A stretch of DNA of 64,000 nt from Desulfurococcales archaeon (GTDB taxonomy: Archaea > Thermoproteota > Thermoprotei_A > Sulfolobales > Acidilobaceae): contig WANR01000036.1 in NCBI GenBank assembly GCA_015521705.1, positions 1 to 64,000 of the forward strand, written 5' to 3'. Position 1 is the stretch's first letter. Every line of letters starts with the position of its first letter. The notes beneath the pieces are model-generated. The model was given only the letters and a program-made list of their open reading frames with translations. It was not told the DNA's origin and did no database searches. The position numbers and the translations under genes were made by a program. Of this stretch, positions 9,147-16,709 are shown in pieces.

Positions 9147-9731
9147 TTACGTTTCTTTTTGCTGTAATGTTATGCCGTACTCCTTTTCTAGTATCTCTTT
9201 GAGTTGCCTCCTCGCGGGCTCTTCGAGATTGCCTAGAAGGCTTTTTATAGCTTGTTTGCATGATGAAATAATGTCTTCAACTCCTTTGAAGCCTGTTGAG
9301 GCGTAATGGGAGGCTTTGAGTAGTGTAGCTACTTGGTCCGCTATTCTGGCTATTATGGCTTCCAGCGTTGATGCTTCCTGGTATTCCTCGAATAGTGGGT
9401 ATAGAGTAGCTGGGATCTCTGTCTTGAACGCCTCGTTCTCCACTCTCTCCTTTACCTCTTCAAGGCTCCTGATGCCAGCTTTTGGGATGTCTCCTATGAT
9501 CGACTCTGCGAGGTCGTGTATGAGGGCTATTGATGCAGCTCTATAGGGGTCCACGCGGATCCCCTTCCTCGACAATTTAAGGGAGAGATCTAGTGATACA
9601 AGGGATGCCGCGAAAGTGTGCTCGGCCACGGTTTCGGCAACCTGCGGCGGTATTCCCCTAAGCATCCACCCGGTACGGGCAAGCATGGAGAGAGCCTCGA
9701 CTATTCTAGGTATACTTCTCAATTTACCCAC
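9147..9731 (-). CDS. HD-domain phosphohydrolase (YfbR/HDDC2-like)
   Basis: Metal-dependent HD-superfamily hydrolase resembling 5'-deoxynucleotidases (YfbR, HDDC2) that dephosphorylate deoxynucleoside monophosphates. The metal ligands are visible: AEHTFAASL with His38, LIHDLAESIIGDI with His72-Asp73 and Asp81, and a late Asp in ARIADQVATLL. The order RxxR-GWMLRGIP-EHT-HD is typical. At 194 residues it is of normal size. It starts six bases after the JAMM protease gene and is the last gene of the cluster that begins at 11285. The exact substrate is an inference from family. Confidence 0.85.
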   Translation of the reverse strand: MGKLRSIPRIVEALSMLARTGWMLRGIPPQVAETVAEHTFAASLVSLDLSLKLSRKGIRVDPYRAASIALIHDLAESIIGDIPKAGIRSLEEVKERVENEAFKTEIPATLYPLFEEYQEASTLEAIIARIADQVATLLKASHYASTGFKGVEDIISSCKQAIKSLLGNLEEPARRQLKEILEKEYGITLQQKET

Positions 9732-9737
9732 CCTGGC

Positions 9738-10454
9738 CTAGTAGTATCCCTTATCGAAGACGATCGTCTCTAACCTTAAAGGTTCCAGTATATCGCCTCT
9801 TATCATCCTAGCCTTAACATAGTCCTCTTCGCTGACACTCCTAGTCCTTGCCATATAGAAATAGCATGCTGGAGTAGCTGCGGCTTCGAAAAGGCCGCCC
9901 TCGGAAAGTAGGTCTAGGCCGGACTCCACGTCCTTAGACGATAGGCCACACGATCCTTCAGGGTGCGTGTGTACAGACCCGACGACCCGCACGAATGGTA
10001 TGTTGACACGCAAATAACCCCCCTCTAATACAAATAAATACCCATCGCTGGAGTAGAGAAAGATGTATTCTATCCCGGTCCTGCTGGTCTCCGCAGCCAA
10101 TTCTTTGATTAGTGAGCCGTCAAAAGTGAAGGGTATTCTAGGCGCTTTAGCCAGTAGTTCTTCATAGCTAGCCCCGGAACCCTCACTCGACACAACGAAC
10201 TCTACCAGCCTGTCTCCAACCTGTTTCTCGAAAACCTCCTCTGAAGAGCCTGGAACAACCAGGTAAAACCTGTCCTTGGCGAGCACGGGCGGGTTCCAGG
10301 GGTCTAGGCCTGTGACCAGGTCTTCATCGACAAGACACTCGTCTGGGTAAGCTTCATACCTGTCTGGAGCCTCTACTTCTATGTAGTCTATTACTGCATA
10401 GTACACACCCAATATGTAGGAAGCCTTAGTCACAGAGCTCAGCTGCCTCTTCAA
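9738..10454 (-). CDS. JAMM/MPN+ metalloprotease-like protein
   Basis: A 238-residue protein whose C-terminal half carries a perfect JAMM zinc motif: His162-Thr-His164, seven residues, Ser172, two residues, Asp175 (VGSVHTHPEGSCGLSSKD). Family members remove ubiquitin-like modifiers or cleave small peptides; the catalytic Glu that must precede the motif is probably Glu122 or Glu129. The N-terminal ~100 residues are an unassigned acidic alpha/beta region. The ATG overlaps the stop of the preceding gene (ATGA). No SAMP/ubiquitin-like or E1-like gene is present in the window, so the target is unknown. Assignment to the JAMM fold is confident; the role is not. Confidence 0.8.
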   Translation of the reverse strand: MKRQLSSVTKASYILGVYYAVIDYIEVEAPDRYEAYPDECLVDEDLVTGLDPWNPPVLAKDRFYLVVPGSSEEVFEKQVGDRLVEFVVSSEGSGASYEELLAKAPRIPFTFDGSLIKELAAETSRTGIEYIFLYSSDGYLFVLEGGYLRVNIPFVRVVGSVHTHPEGSCGLSSKDVESGLDLLSEGGLFEAAATPACYFYMARTRSVSEEDYVKARMIRGDILEPLRLETIVFDKGYY

Positions 10455-10870
10455 CCCTCTTTACCCAGGCCGCTTGGATCCCGAGCTACCCGATCTCTGG
10501 AGGGTTCTCCAGGTTTACACTTGTCTAAGAGAGACTTGTGGATCTCCATGCATGCCTGGAGTTTTCTCTTCGCTTTTATCGAGCCAGCTTTAGCCGCTTT
10601 TTCTAGGTTCCTGGCAACCATGCACTCTAGTTCCTCGTAGCTTATCCTTGCAAGGGCAACTAATCTCTCGGGGGGCAGTGGCCTCTCGCTCGTTAGTAGG
10701 AAGGGTAGGCTCTCATCTGTTATTAGTTGCCTAAGCAGGAAACCTTCCTCGTTGACTATGAGGTGTTTCCCCTGGCCTAGGTCTATATCTACTTCGAATT
10801 CTCCTGGAGGCGGTGACATGCACCTGATCCTCTCGAAGCCTTCTAGGTTGGCGCATTCACACGAGCTCAT
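10451..10870 (-). CDS. Uncharacterised 139-residue protein in JAMM cluster
   Basis: Not recognised. The N-terminus is Cys-containing (SSCECANLEGFERIRC), followed by beta strands (EFEVDIDLGQGKHLIV), then helices with three further Cys residues (EELECMVARN, KLQACMEIHKSLLDKC) and a charged, probably disordered tail. The Cys pattern might bind a metal or form disulfides, but I cannot group it with a known zinc finger. It overlaps the NfeD-like gene by 14 bases and the JAMM gene by 4, so it is translated together with them; its partners are likely those two proteins. Confidence 0.7.
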   Translation of the reverse strand: MSSCECANLEGFERIRCMSPPPGEFEVDIDLGQGKHLIVNEEGFLLRQLITDESLPFLLTSERPLPPERLVALARISYEELECMVARNLEKAAKAGSIKAKRKLQACMEIHKSLLDKCKPGEPSRDRVARDPSGLGKEG

Positions 10871-11285
10871 CCTCTCTCACCTTCTCCACCAGCAGTCTCA
10901 TGCCCTTGACAGACCTTACTATAACTCTGGATCCTTTAGGTATTTTGGACCCGTCTATACTCTCCGCTCTCCATATCTCTCCCTCCACGAGGATAAACCC
11001 CTCTGGGTCTAGATCTTCCATGACTCTTCCCTTGGCGCCGACAAGCGATTCCTTGCCCACCTTAGCCCTTTCCATGTGGCTTTTCAGCGCCTTATAAGAA
11101 GCGAAAACGGCGAAACCCAGGAACAGTGCTATGGAGAGTAGCGCCGTCTGGACGCCTATATAGCCCCTGTCTACCAAGTATGACAGCCCGATCACTAGTA
11201 ATAACAGGATTACAGCTACTTCATCTAGGACCGCTATGAATGGTTCTAGAATCCTCTTTATACCAGGCTCCACCAAGAGCCCCAC
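10857..11285 (-). CDS. NfeD-like membrane protein
   Basis: Short NfeD-type protein: two membrane helices (about residues 20-37 and 43-63) followed by a soluble OB-like domain of about 60 residues with GAKGRVMEDLDPEGFILVEGEIWRA-type strands and VIVRSVKGMRLLVEKV, the usual NfeDC pattern. NfeD proteins work with SPFH/stomatin proteins or membrane serine proteases; none is encoded nearby. The start is a GTG with only a weak upstream site; TTG 11276 is an alternative. It is the first gene of a four-gene minus-strand cluster with an unknown protein, a JAMM protease and an HD hydrolase. Confidence 0.8.
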   Translation of the reverse strand: MGLLVEPGIKRILEPFIAVLDEVAVILLLLVIGLSYLVDRGYIGVQTALLSIALFLGFAVFASYKALKSHMERAKVGKESLVGAKGRVMEDLDPEGFILVEGEIWRAESIDGSKIPKGSRVIVRSVKGMRLLVEKVREDELV

Positions 11286-11497
11286 AGCCCCGGGTACCTA
11301 GGTGTATTCTCCCACACAGAGCCTATAATTATCAGCCCAGGGAGCCACGATCTATGCTCTGCTGCACATACTAGGGCACGAATAGGCCTAGTAATCGGGA
11401 CGTCACGTCTGTCCGTGGAGTCATTGATGTACTCTGGCATGGCTTTCTAATCCTCTAAAATCTCCAGGGTGCAGGGCTTATGGCTTGTGCACAGCTC

Positions 11498-11689
11498 CTA
11501 AATGATATTCTCCTCTCTTGCCTTTCGTATCCATAGGGGCTGCCTCTTGCTTCTCCTCGGCCTTGAGAACATTTTATAGCACTTGGAGCTGCAAAACCAG
11601 TAGATGTCCCCCCTCCTAGTGACGTACATCAGCCCTGTGCCAGGCTCTATTCTCCGCCCGCAAAAGCTGCAACTCCTAACCTTAGGCAC
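11498..11689 (-). CDS. rpl24e: 50S ribosomal protein L24e
   Basis: Archaeal/eukaryotic large-subunit ribosomal protein L24e with a treble-clef zinc site: Cys7 and Cys10 in CSFCGRRI, Cys33 and Cys37 in FCSSKCYKMF. The basic C-terminal part binds rRNA. It has 63 residues, as expected. In many archaea this gene follows rps28e on the same strand; here S28e lies on the opposite strand, 125 bases away. The preceding 212 bases (11286-11497) show no convincing gene. Confidence 0.96.
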   Translation of the reverse strand: MPKVRSCSFCGRRIEPGTGLMYVTRRGDIYWFCSSKCYKMFSRPRRSKRQPLWIRKAREENII

Positions 11690-11814
11690 TTCTTGGCACC
11701 AGTGCTTCTAGTGCTTGTTTCAGGGACTTAAATAATCTTGCCTGAGACACCAGCCGGCCCCTGGGCCGGGGACACATAAAAGCTTTAACCAGTAGCTCCA
11801 TGCCAGTATAGTGG

Positions 11815-12072
11815 GTGGATGGTGCCTTGAGCGAGCAAGAAAAGAGGGAGCAGAGCGTCATAGAACAGTTTGGTTTCCCCGCTGAGGTAATACAAATAAT
11901 TGGGAGGACAGGAGTTGCAGGAGAAGTGACACAGGTCAGGGTGAGAGTGCTCGAAGGGAGGGATAAGGGTAGGATAATAACTAGAAACGTTATAGGGGCC
12001 GTGAGAATAGGCGACATATTAATGCTGAGGGAGACCGAAAGAGAGGCTAGGAAATTGAGTAGCAGGAGATGA
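11815..12072 (+). CDS. rps28e: 30S ribosomal protein S28e
   Basis: Small-subunit ribosomal protein S28e, an OB-fold protein near the mRNA exit region. The core [20 protein letters not shown] and [18 protein letters not shown] is clear, ending in the family-typical [11 protein letters not shown] give the GTG at 11815 as the start; TTG 11827 (SEQEKREQ...) is also possible. It is divergent from rpl24e, so the common L7Ae-S28e-L24e operon is broken up in this genome. Confidence 0.95.
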   Translation: MDGALSEQEKREQSVIEQFGFPAEVIQIIGRTGVAGEVTQVRVRVLEGRDKGRIITRNVIGAVRIGDILMLRETEREARKLSSRR

Positions 12073-12233
12073 CGACCAGGCTACCTCTCCTGGCTTCTGC
12101 AGCTTTGAGGTTCTAATATTTTGGCAAAAACGTAATATTTAGTAGGAACTCTTATTGTTCCCGGTCTAGCGTTCCCATGTATATGGTGTGAAGCCCGGAT
12201 CTGGTCTTTGCCCGGTGTAGGAGTCTGGTAGCT

Positions 12234-13574
12234 ATGGGCTCTGGGAGAGAGGCTAGGGACTGGTTTAAGATAAGCAGGTTTCTCCACACGTTTTACAAGG
12301 GGAAGATAGAGGTATTACCAAAGGTCCCTGTAAGGGGCATGGACGACTTTTCTATATGGTACACGCCAGGGGTTGCCGAAGCTTCTAGGGCCATACACAG
12401 GGAGCCAGACCTCTCCTTCGAGCTGACTAGTAGGTGGAACACTATAGCAGTTGTGAGCGACGGGACACGCGTTCTAGGCCTAGGCAATGTAGGCCCCGAG
12501 GCTGCATACCCCGTAATGGAGGGTAAGGCCTTGCTTTTCAAGTATCTCGGCGGCGTTGACGCTGTTCCTATAGTGCATAGAAAGAGGGATCTTGAGGAGT
12601 TCCTCGACCTGTTGAAAGCTCTAGAGCCTAGTTTCGGCGGTATAAACCTAGAAGACATCGAGAGCCCCAAGTGCTTCACTCTCCTAGACAGGGCCAGGTC
12701 TGAGCTAGGGATCCCCGTCTGGCACGACGACCAGCAGGGCACTGCGGCTGCTACCCTTGCCGGCCTCATAAATGCTTTTAAACTGGTGGGTAAGGATCTA
12801 AAGAAGTCCCGCATAGTCCTCTTCGGTGCGGGAGCTGCCAATATAGCCCTGTACAGGGTTCTGAAAACCTATGGAGTCCCGCCTGCCAACATGGTTGTCC
12901 TAGACAGTAAGGGCGTCCTACACCCTGATAGGGACGACATAGACAAGCTCATGATAAGTAATCCTCACAAGTACAAAATAGCAGTAGAAACTATGGGGGG
13001 AGGACTCGGGCCGAGTAGTGGCCTAGAAGAGGCCCTTAAAGGGGCCGACGCCATCGTTGCTGCAAGCAGGCCGGGACCAGGAGTTATAAAAAAGGAGTGG
13101 ATAGCGTCCATGGAGCAAGATGCCATAGTGTTTGCGGAGGCCAACCCCGTACCCGAGATCTGGCCGTGGGAGGCCAGGGAGGCTGGTGCACGCATAGTGG
13201 CTACTGGGAGAAGCGATTTCCCCAACCAGGTCAACAATAGCCTCATATTTCCTTCAGTCTTCAGGGGGGTTCTCGACGTCAGGGCCCGGACTATAACCGA
13301 TGAGATGCTGATAGCTGCCGCCGAGGAACTAGCCAGGTATGCCGAGGAGAAGGGCCTCAGAGAAGACTATATAATACCCAGGATGGAGGAATGGGAGGTC
13401 TATCCCAGGGTAGCAGCAGCGACTGCCTACAAGGCTGTAGAACAGGGTGTTGCCAGGGCCACGATTACTTATAAGGAGGAGCTAGAGCAGGCAAGAACGG
13501 TTATAGAGCTTGCCAGGAGAAAGCTGGAAGAACTGTGGAAAGCAGGGCTCATAGAGGAGCCTCCTGAGGGGTGA
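12234..13574 (+). CDS. Malic enzyme (malate dehydrogenase, oxaloacetate-decarboxylating)
   Basis: Oxidative decarboxylation of malate to pyruvate and CO2 with NAD(P)+ and a divalent metal. At 446 residues it is the short bacterial/archaeal form without phosphotransacetylase domain. The N-terminal catalytic domain shows [34 protein letters not shown] and the metal/substrate region EDIESPKCF and [16 protein letters not shown]. The Rossmann domain has [16 protein letters not shown], and [19 protein letters not shown] follows. Two GNAT acetyltransferases come directly after it (gaps of three bases each), suggesting one transcript. A TATA-like GTAATATTTAG lies about 100 bases upstream. Confidence 0.94.
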   Translation: MGSGREARDWFKISRFLHTFYKGKIEVLPKVPVRGMDDFSIWYTPGVAEASRAIHREPDLSFELTSRWNTIAVVSDGTRVLGLGNVGPEAAYPVMEGKALLFKYLGGVDAVPIVHRKRDLEEFLDLLKALEPSFGGINLEDIESPKCFTLLDRARSELGIPVWHDDQQGTAAATLAGLINAFKLVGKDLKKSRIVLFGAGAANIALYRVLKTYGVPPANMVVLDSKGVLHPDRDDIDKLMISNPHKYKIAVETMGGGLGPSSGLEEALKGADAIVAASRPGPGVIKKEWIASMEQDAIVFAEANPVPEIWPWEAREAGARIVATGRSDFPNQVNNSLIFPSVFRGVLDVRARTITDEMLIAAAEELARYAEEKGLREDYIIPRMEEWEVYPRVAAATAYKAVEQGVARATITYKEELEQARTVIELARRKLEELWKAGLIEEPPEG

Positions 13575-13577
13575 AAA

Positions 13578-14051
13578 ATGTACGAGGCCGGCATAGTTAT
13601 TAGGAGGCCCATAGAGAAGGACATTGATAGCCTAGCCAGCTTGATTCTCAGGTTTTACAGGTTCAACGAAGAATTCGACCCCGCCTGGGCCCTGTGTATG
13701 GAAGCTGATAAAGCTGCCAGGAGGGTTGCAGAGGAGTACGTGAAAGGGAGCCAAGGCTTAACACTAGTGGCTAGCTATGAGGAGAAACTCGTGGGGTACG
13801 TGAGAGCAGTTATGAGGGAAAACCCCATGCTGGCCTCGAAAATGGGGATAATCACGGAGCTTTACGTGGTCCCGAGTCATAGGAGGACAGGCGTGGCTTC
13901 GATGCTTGTAGAGCACGCGTCGCGGGAGCTCTCCGGTATGGGGGCCAGTTATATAGCTGCAGAGTTTCCCACGGCGAACTACGTGGCTGAACGGTTCTAT
14001 AAACAGAGGAGGTTTAGGCCTTTCCTGAGTGTCTACCTGCAAGAGGTGTAA
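13578..14051 (+). CDS. GNAT N-acetyltransferase (first of tandem pair)
   Basis: Acetyl-CoA-dependent transferase of the GNAT fold, 157 residues. The acetyl-CoA binding loop is in ITELYVVPSHRRTGVASMLVEHA, with RRTGVA as the pyrophosphate-binding loop, and the C-terminal NYVAERFYKQRRFRPF is the usual last element. The acceptor is unknown. GGGGTGA lies about four bases before the ATG. It shares layout with the next gene, including the early pattern FYRFNEEFDPAW versus LKRLNEELDPHF, so the two are clearly tandem duplicates. Confidence 0.88.
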   Translation: MYEAGIVIRRPIEKDIDSLASLILRFYRFNEEFDPAWALCMEADKAARRVAEEYVKGSQGLTLVASYEEKLVGYVRAVMRENPMLASKMGIITELYVVPSHRRTGVASMLVEHASRELSGMGASYIAAEFPTANYVAERFYKQRRFRPFLSVYLQEV

Positions 14052-14054
14052 AGC

Positions 14055-14537
14055 TTGGGCCGGCTCATAGTGAGAAATGCTGGAACCGAGGATGTTGACC
14101 AGGTCTCTCTCATGGTTTCCAGGCTCAAAAGGCTTAACGAGGAACTGGATCCCCACTTCAGAGTTGTCGAAGACCTAGAAGAGCAGTCAAAAAGGTACGT
14201 GGAAGAAGCCATAGAGTCAGGGAACTCTATAGTGCTGGTAGCTGAAGACGAAGACAGGGGCGAAGTAGTGGGTGTCGTTATAGTTAGACTCGTTGATAGA
14301 GTGTTCTATGAGCCCAGGATAAAGGCCCTAATAACTGACCTATACGTAAAGCCGAGCTATAGGAGGAAAAAGGTGGGGGCGCTCCTCATAGAGAAAGCGG
14401 CTGAAAGGGCCGCGTCAATGGGTGCCGGGATCATTTCAGCCGTTTATCCCGCCAATAATGCTATTGCAGAGAACTTCTACCAGTCGAAAGGCTTCCAGGT
14501 ACTTCAAGTAGAGAGGTATAAGCCCATCAGCCAATGA
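14055..14537 (+). CDS. GNAT N-acetyltransferase (second of tandem pair)
   Basis: Paralogue of the preceding gene, 160 residues, with ITDLYVKPSYRRKKVGALLIEKA as the acetyl-CoA site and NAIAENFYQSKGFQVLQ at the end. The start is TTG with GAGGTG six bases upstream. The two copies have diverged considerably, so the duplication is old or the specificities differ. They may form a heterodimer, or each may modify a different protein N-terminus or small amine; this is inference. Confidence 0.88.
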   Translation: MGRLIVRNAGTEDVDQVSLMVSRLKRLNEELDPHFRVVEDLEEQSKRYVEEAIESGNSIVLVAEDEDRGEVVGVVIVRLVDRVFYEPRIKALITDLYVKPSYRRKKVGALLIEKAAERAASMGAGIISAVYPANNAIAENFYQSKGFQVLQVERYKPISQ

Positions 14538-14574
14538 GCCCCGTCCAGCCCAATACTTTCCCCTGATCCAAGAG

Positions 14575-15042
14575 CTATTTTTTGAGGGCAAGCACTAGGT
14601 CTATATAGTGGGGCGCTATTTTCAGGATGTCCCTCATGGAGATCACGCCAACAGGCTTTCCTGTTTCAGGCTCTAGTACTGGCAAGTGGCCTATCAGGTA
14701 CGAGCCCATAAGGCTCGCCGCTTCTTTAAGCGTGGCGTCAGCCATCACGTAGTAGGGGTTCCGCGTCATTATGTCGCCCACCTTGACCTCGCTGGGGCTC
14801 ATGCCTCTGGCTACAACCTCCCTTACTATGTCAGTCTTAGTGACGATACCTATAAGCCTGCCCCTATTGTCAACGACCAGAAGGCTTCCTATGCCCTTGT
14901 CCACCATGGTCTTTGCAGCCTCTTTGATGCTAGATACGGGGCTTATAACCACGGGTGGCGTGCTCATAACATCCCTTACCAGCAGATCCTCAACCTCCTC
15001 GCTTAGATCCATCGGATCACCCACAAGAGGTTCTCCACGCAT
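14575..15042 (-). CDS. CBS-domain pair protein
   Basis: Stand-alone Bateman module of 155 residues with two CBS repeats: VRDVMSTPPVVISPVSSI... GRLIGIVTKTDIVREV and VGDIMTRNPYYVMADATL... GKPVGVISMRDILKI. Such proteins usually bind adenosyl ligands (AMP, ATP, SAM) and control another protein, which cannot be named here. The ATG at 15042 lies about 23 bases after a minus-strand TATA-like CTTAAAATT, so it is probably leaderless; a second ATG at 15012 has GGTGAT before it. Convergent with the GNAT pair. Confidence 0.9.
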   Translation of the reverse strand: MRGEPLVGDPMDLSEEVEDLLVRDVMSTPPVVISPVSSIKEAAKTMVDKGIGSLLVVDNRGRLIGIVTKTDIVREVVARGMSPSEVKVGDIMTRNPYYVMADATLKEAASLMGSYLIGHLPVLEPETGKPVGVISMRDILKIAPHYIDLVLALKK

Positions 15043-15144
15043 TAAGGGTCTCTATGGAGAATTTTAAGTTTAGCATGCAGAGGCTAACCTAAGGATCTTC
15101 CCTCCTTCTCGAGGAGAGAGCGAGCTGGCGGCGCCTGTTTAGTC

Positions 15145-15154
15145 TAATATAAAA
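15145..15154 (+). promoter_or_regulatory. TATA box of a probably leaderless gene
   Basis: TAATATAAAA is centred about 25 bases upstream of the ATG at 15175, so transcription should begin at or next to the start codon. Confidence 0.6.
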
Positions 15155-15174
15155 GCGTAGCTATTCTACCTTTA

Positions 15175-16518
15175 ATGCTGGAAACGGGTTCGACGGTGCT
15201 TGTGATGGCTGGAAATAAGGCTAGCTTAGTGGGGCTCCTAGGTATATTGTTATCCCTCGCGCTAGTTAAGGCCCTTCCCTATACTTTATTCCAGCCAGTC
15301 ATTGCTGGGACAGATTATGGCGTGGGGTTTGCGGGCCAGGCATCGCTCTCGCTTGTTCTACTCTACGAGGATAATACTGTTAGAGGCTTTCAGGATGCCC
15401 GTCTATGGCAGTCAGGTGTACTGGGTTCTACCATTGAAAGGGATGGTGACGCCTCCTATCTAGTCGCTGTCATGGTTGGTCCACGGGGTGAGGTCTTGTG
15501 GAGGCAGGAGGTATTTGTCGGGGACCCCCAGGCCTCCCTAGTATCAATCGAGACTAGTGGTGAAGAGGCTTTCATCTTTGTCTTCATGCCTTCTCAGGAT
15601 AAACTGAGGATGTACAGGCTAGCCACTAATGGGGACCTGCTGGGATCCATAGACTACCCAATACCGCCCACGGTCGTAGTACTAGACGCTGTAAGGGGTC
15701 CAAACGCCACGGCCATGGTTGCCGGAGCGGCCTACTGGCTGGAATACGGCATGGATTACTATGTAGCCATGGTTTCCTCTAGTGGTGTCGAGTGGAGAAT
15801 ACTTTATGGGAGCCTTGGCGACGACTTGCTCTACTCCGTGAAAAAGACTAGCAGCGGCTATTTCCTCTTCACAGGAAATAATGGCACAGCCTCTTTCGTG
15901 CTAGTAACCAGCAGTGCTGGCAGGGTTATAGTCAACGAGACTATAAACGGCTTTGAGGCCTACTCCGCAGCGGAATACGGTGACCTAGTAATCCTGGCAG
16001 GGACTTTGGAGGGCAATGCAGGCCTAGCCCTGCTTAGACCCTCAGGTGAGCCGGTGATCCTTGATAGTGGCGTCCCTGGAGTGGCTGTAGATATAGCTAT
16101 TGCCGGGGGTCTTCCAGTCTCCGTCATAGCGACGCCCAAAGGCGCAGGCCTACCCTCAGTAATAGCCATCACGGATCCCGGCAGTGCAGGAGCTCTTAGA
16201 CTATTCAATTCCTCGCTAGCTCCAAGCTTTATACCCTTGCGGGCCAGCTCTCTAGGCGACCTAATAGTGGTGTCGGGCCTCTTGGCTGGTGGGCAGGAGA
16301 AAGGTGTCATAGCAGTATACTCGCTGGAGACAAGGGAGCTGGAAAAAAGCCCTCTAGGCACTCTTTACTCGGTATTCTACAGCCCCCTATTAACTATAGT
16401 CCTTGTCGTAGCGCTTTCAGCCGTCATATTCGTCGGGCTAAGGCGCAAGGGTTTCAACATATTGCCAGGCAGGGGATCTAGGGGTTCCCAGGATAAGGGT
16501 GATGGAACCAAGGACTAG
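15175..16518 (+). CDS. Secreted, C-terminally membrane-anchored protein of unknown function
   Basis: A 447-residue surface protein. An N-terminal hydrophobic segment (about residues 13-31, VGLLGILLSLALVKALPY) should act as a signal or anchor, and a second helix near 403-423 (LLTIVLVVALSAVIFVGL) is followed by a basic cytosolic tail. The external part is beta-rich, with repeated strand-turn units and motifs such as YLVAVMVGPRGEVLWR, YYVAMVSSSGVEWRI and SYFLFTGN-like stretches, consistent with a beta-propeller, but I cannot assign a family. Sequons such as NGT, NET and NSS suggest glycosylation. It precedes a pilin-like protein and the S-layer-type genes. Confidence 0.75.
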   Translation: MLETGSTVLVMAGNKASLVGLLGILLSLALVKALPYTLFQPVIAGTDYGVGFAGQASLSLVLLYEDNTVRGFQDARLWQSGVLGSTIERDGDASYLVAVMVGPRGEVLWRQEVFVGDPQASLVSIETSGEEAFIFVFMPSQDKLRMYRLATNGDLLGSIDYPIPPTVVVLDAVRGPNATAMVAGAAYWLEYGMDYYVAMVSSSGVEWRILYGSLGDDLLYSVKKTSSGYFLFTGNNGTASFVLVTSSAGRVIVNETINGFEAYSAAEYGDLVILAGTLEGNAGLALLRPSGEPVILDSGVPGVAVDIAIAGGLPVSVIATPKGAGLPSVIAITDPGSAGALRLFNSSLAPSFIPLRASSLGDLIVVSGLLAGGQEKGVIAVYSLETRELEKSPLGTLYSVFYSPLLTIVLVVALSAVIFVGLRRKGFNILPGRGSRGSQDKGDGTKD

Positions 16519-16524
16519 CCCACG

Positions 16525-16570
16525 TTTTTATATAAAATAAATTAATTTATATTATAAAATATTTTATAAT
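16525..16570. repeat. 46-bp pure A/T tract with two adjacent perfect palindromes
   Basis: Bases 16525-16570 are all A or T. Inside are a 14-bp perfect palindrome (16537-16550, ATAAATTAATTTAT) and directly after it a 20-bp perfect palindrome (16551-16570, ATTATAAAATATTTTATAAT). The tract begins seven bases after the stop of the upstream gene with a T run that could end transcription. See findings. Confidence 0.8.
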
Positions 16571-16671
16571 GTATTTAGGAGTTTATGGATCCTTTGGAGT
16601 GGGCCTCATGTAAACGTTAGCACCCAGAATACTGTTGGTGCCGGGAGTATACTTGTGGCACAGCGTCTCCC

Positions 16672-16680
16672 ATATTTATA
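16672..16680 (+). promoter_or_regulatory. TATA box for pilin-like gene
   Basis: ATATTTATA is centred about 34 bases before the TTG at 16710; a GGGTGG ribosome site follows at 16698-16703. This supports 16710, not the longer upstream frame, as the start. Confidence 0.5.
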
Positions 16681-16709
16681 GCGTCTCTATTATTAATGGG
16701 TGGTTTGCC

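Noticed and set aside
8944-9261. 105-residue minus-strand frame
   Set aside because: Overlaps the end of the HD gene in another frame and has a repetitive low-complexity composition.
11258-11440. 60-residue minus-strand frame upstream of the NfeD-like gene
   Set aside because: Overlaps the NfeD start, has a Trp/Pro/Arg-rich composition and no clear ribosome site; I cannot support it as a gene.
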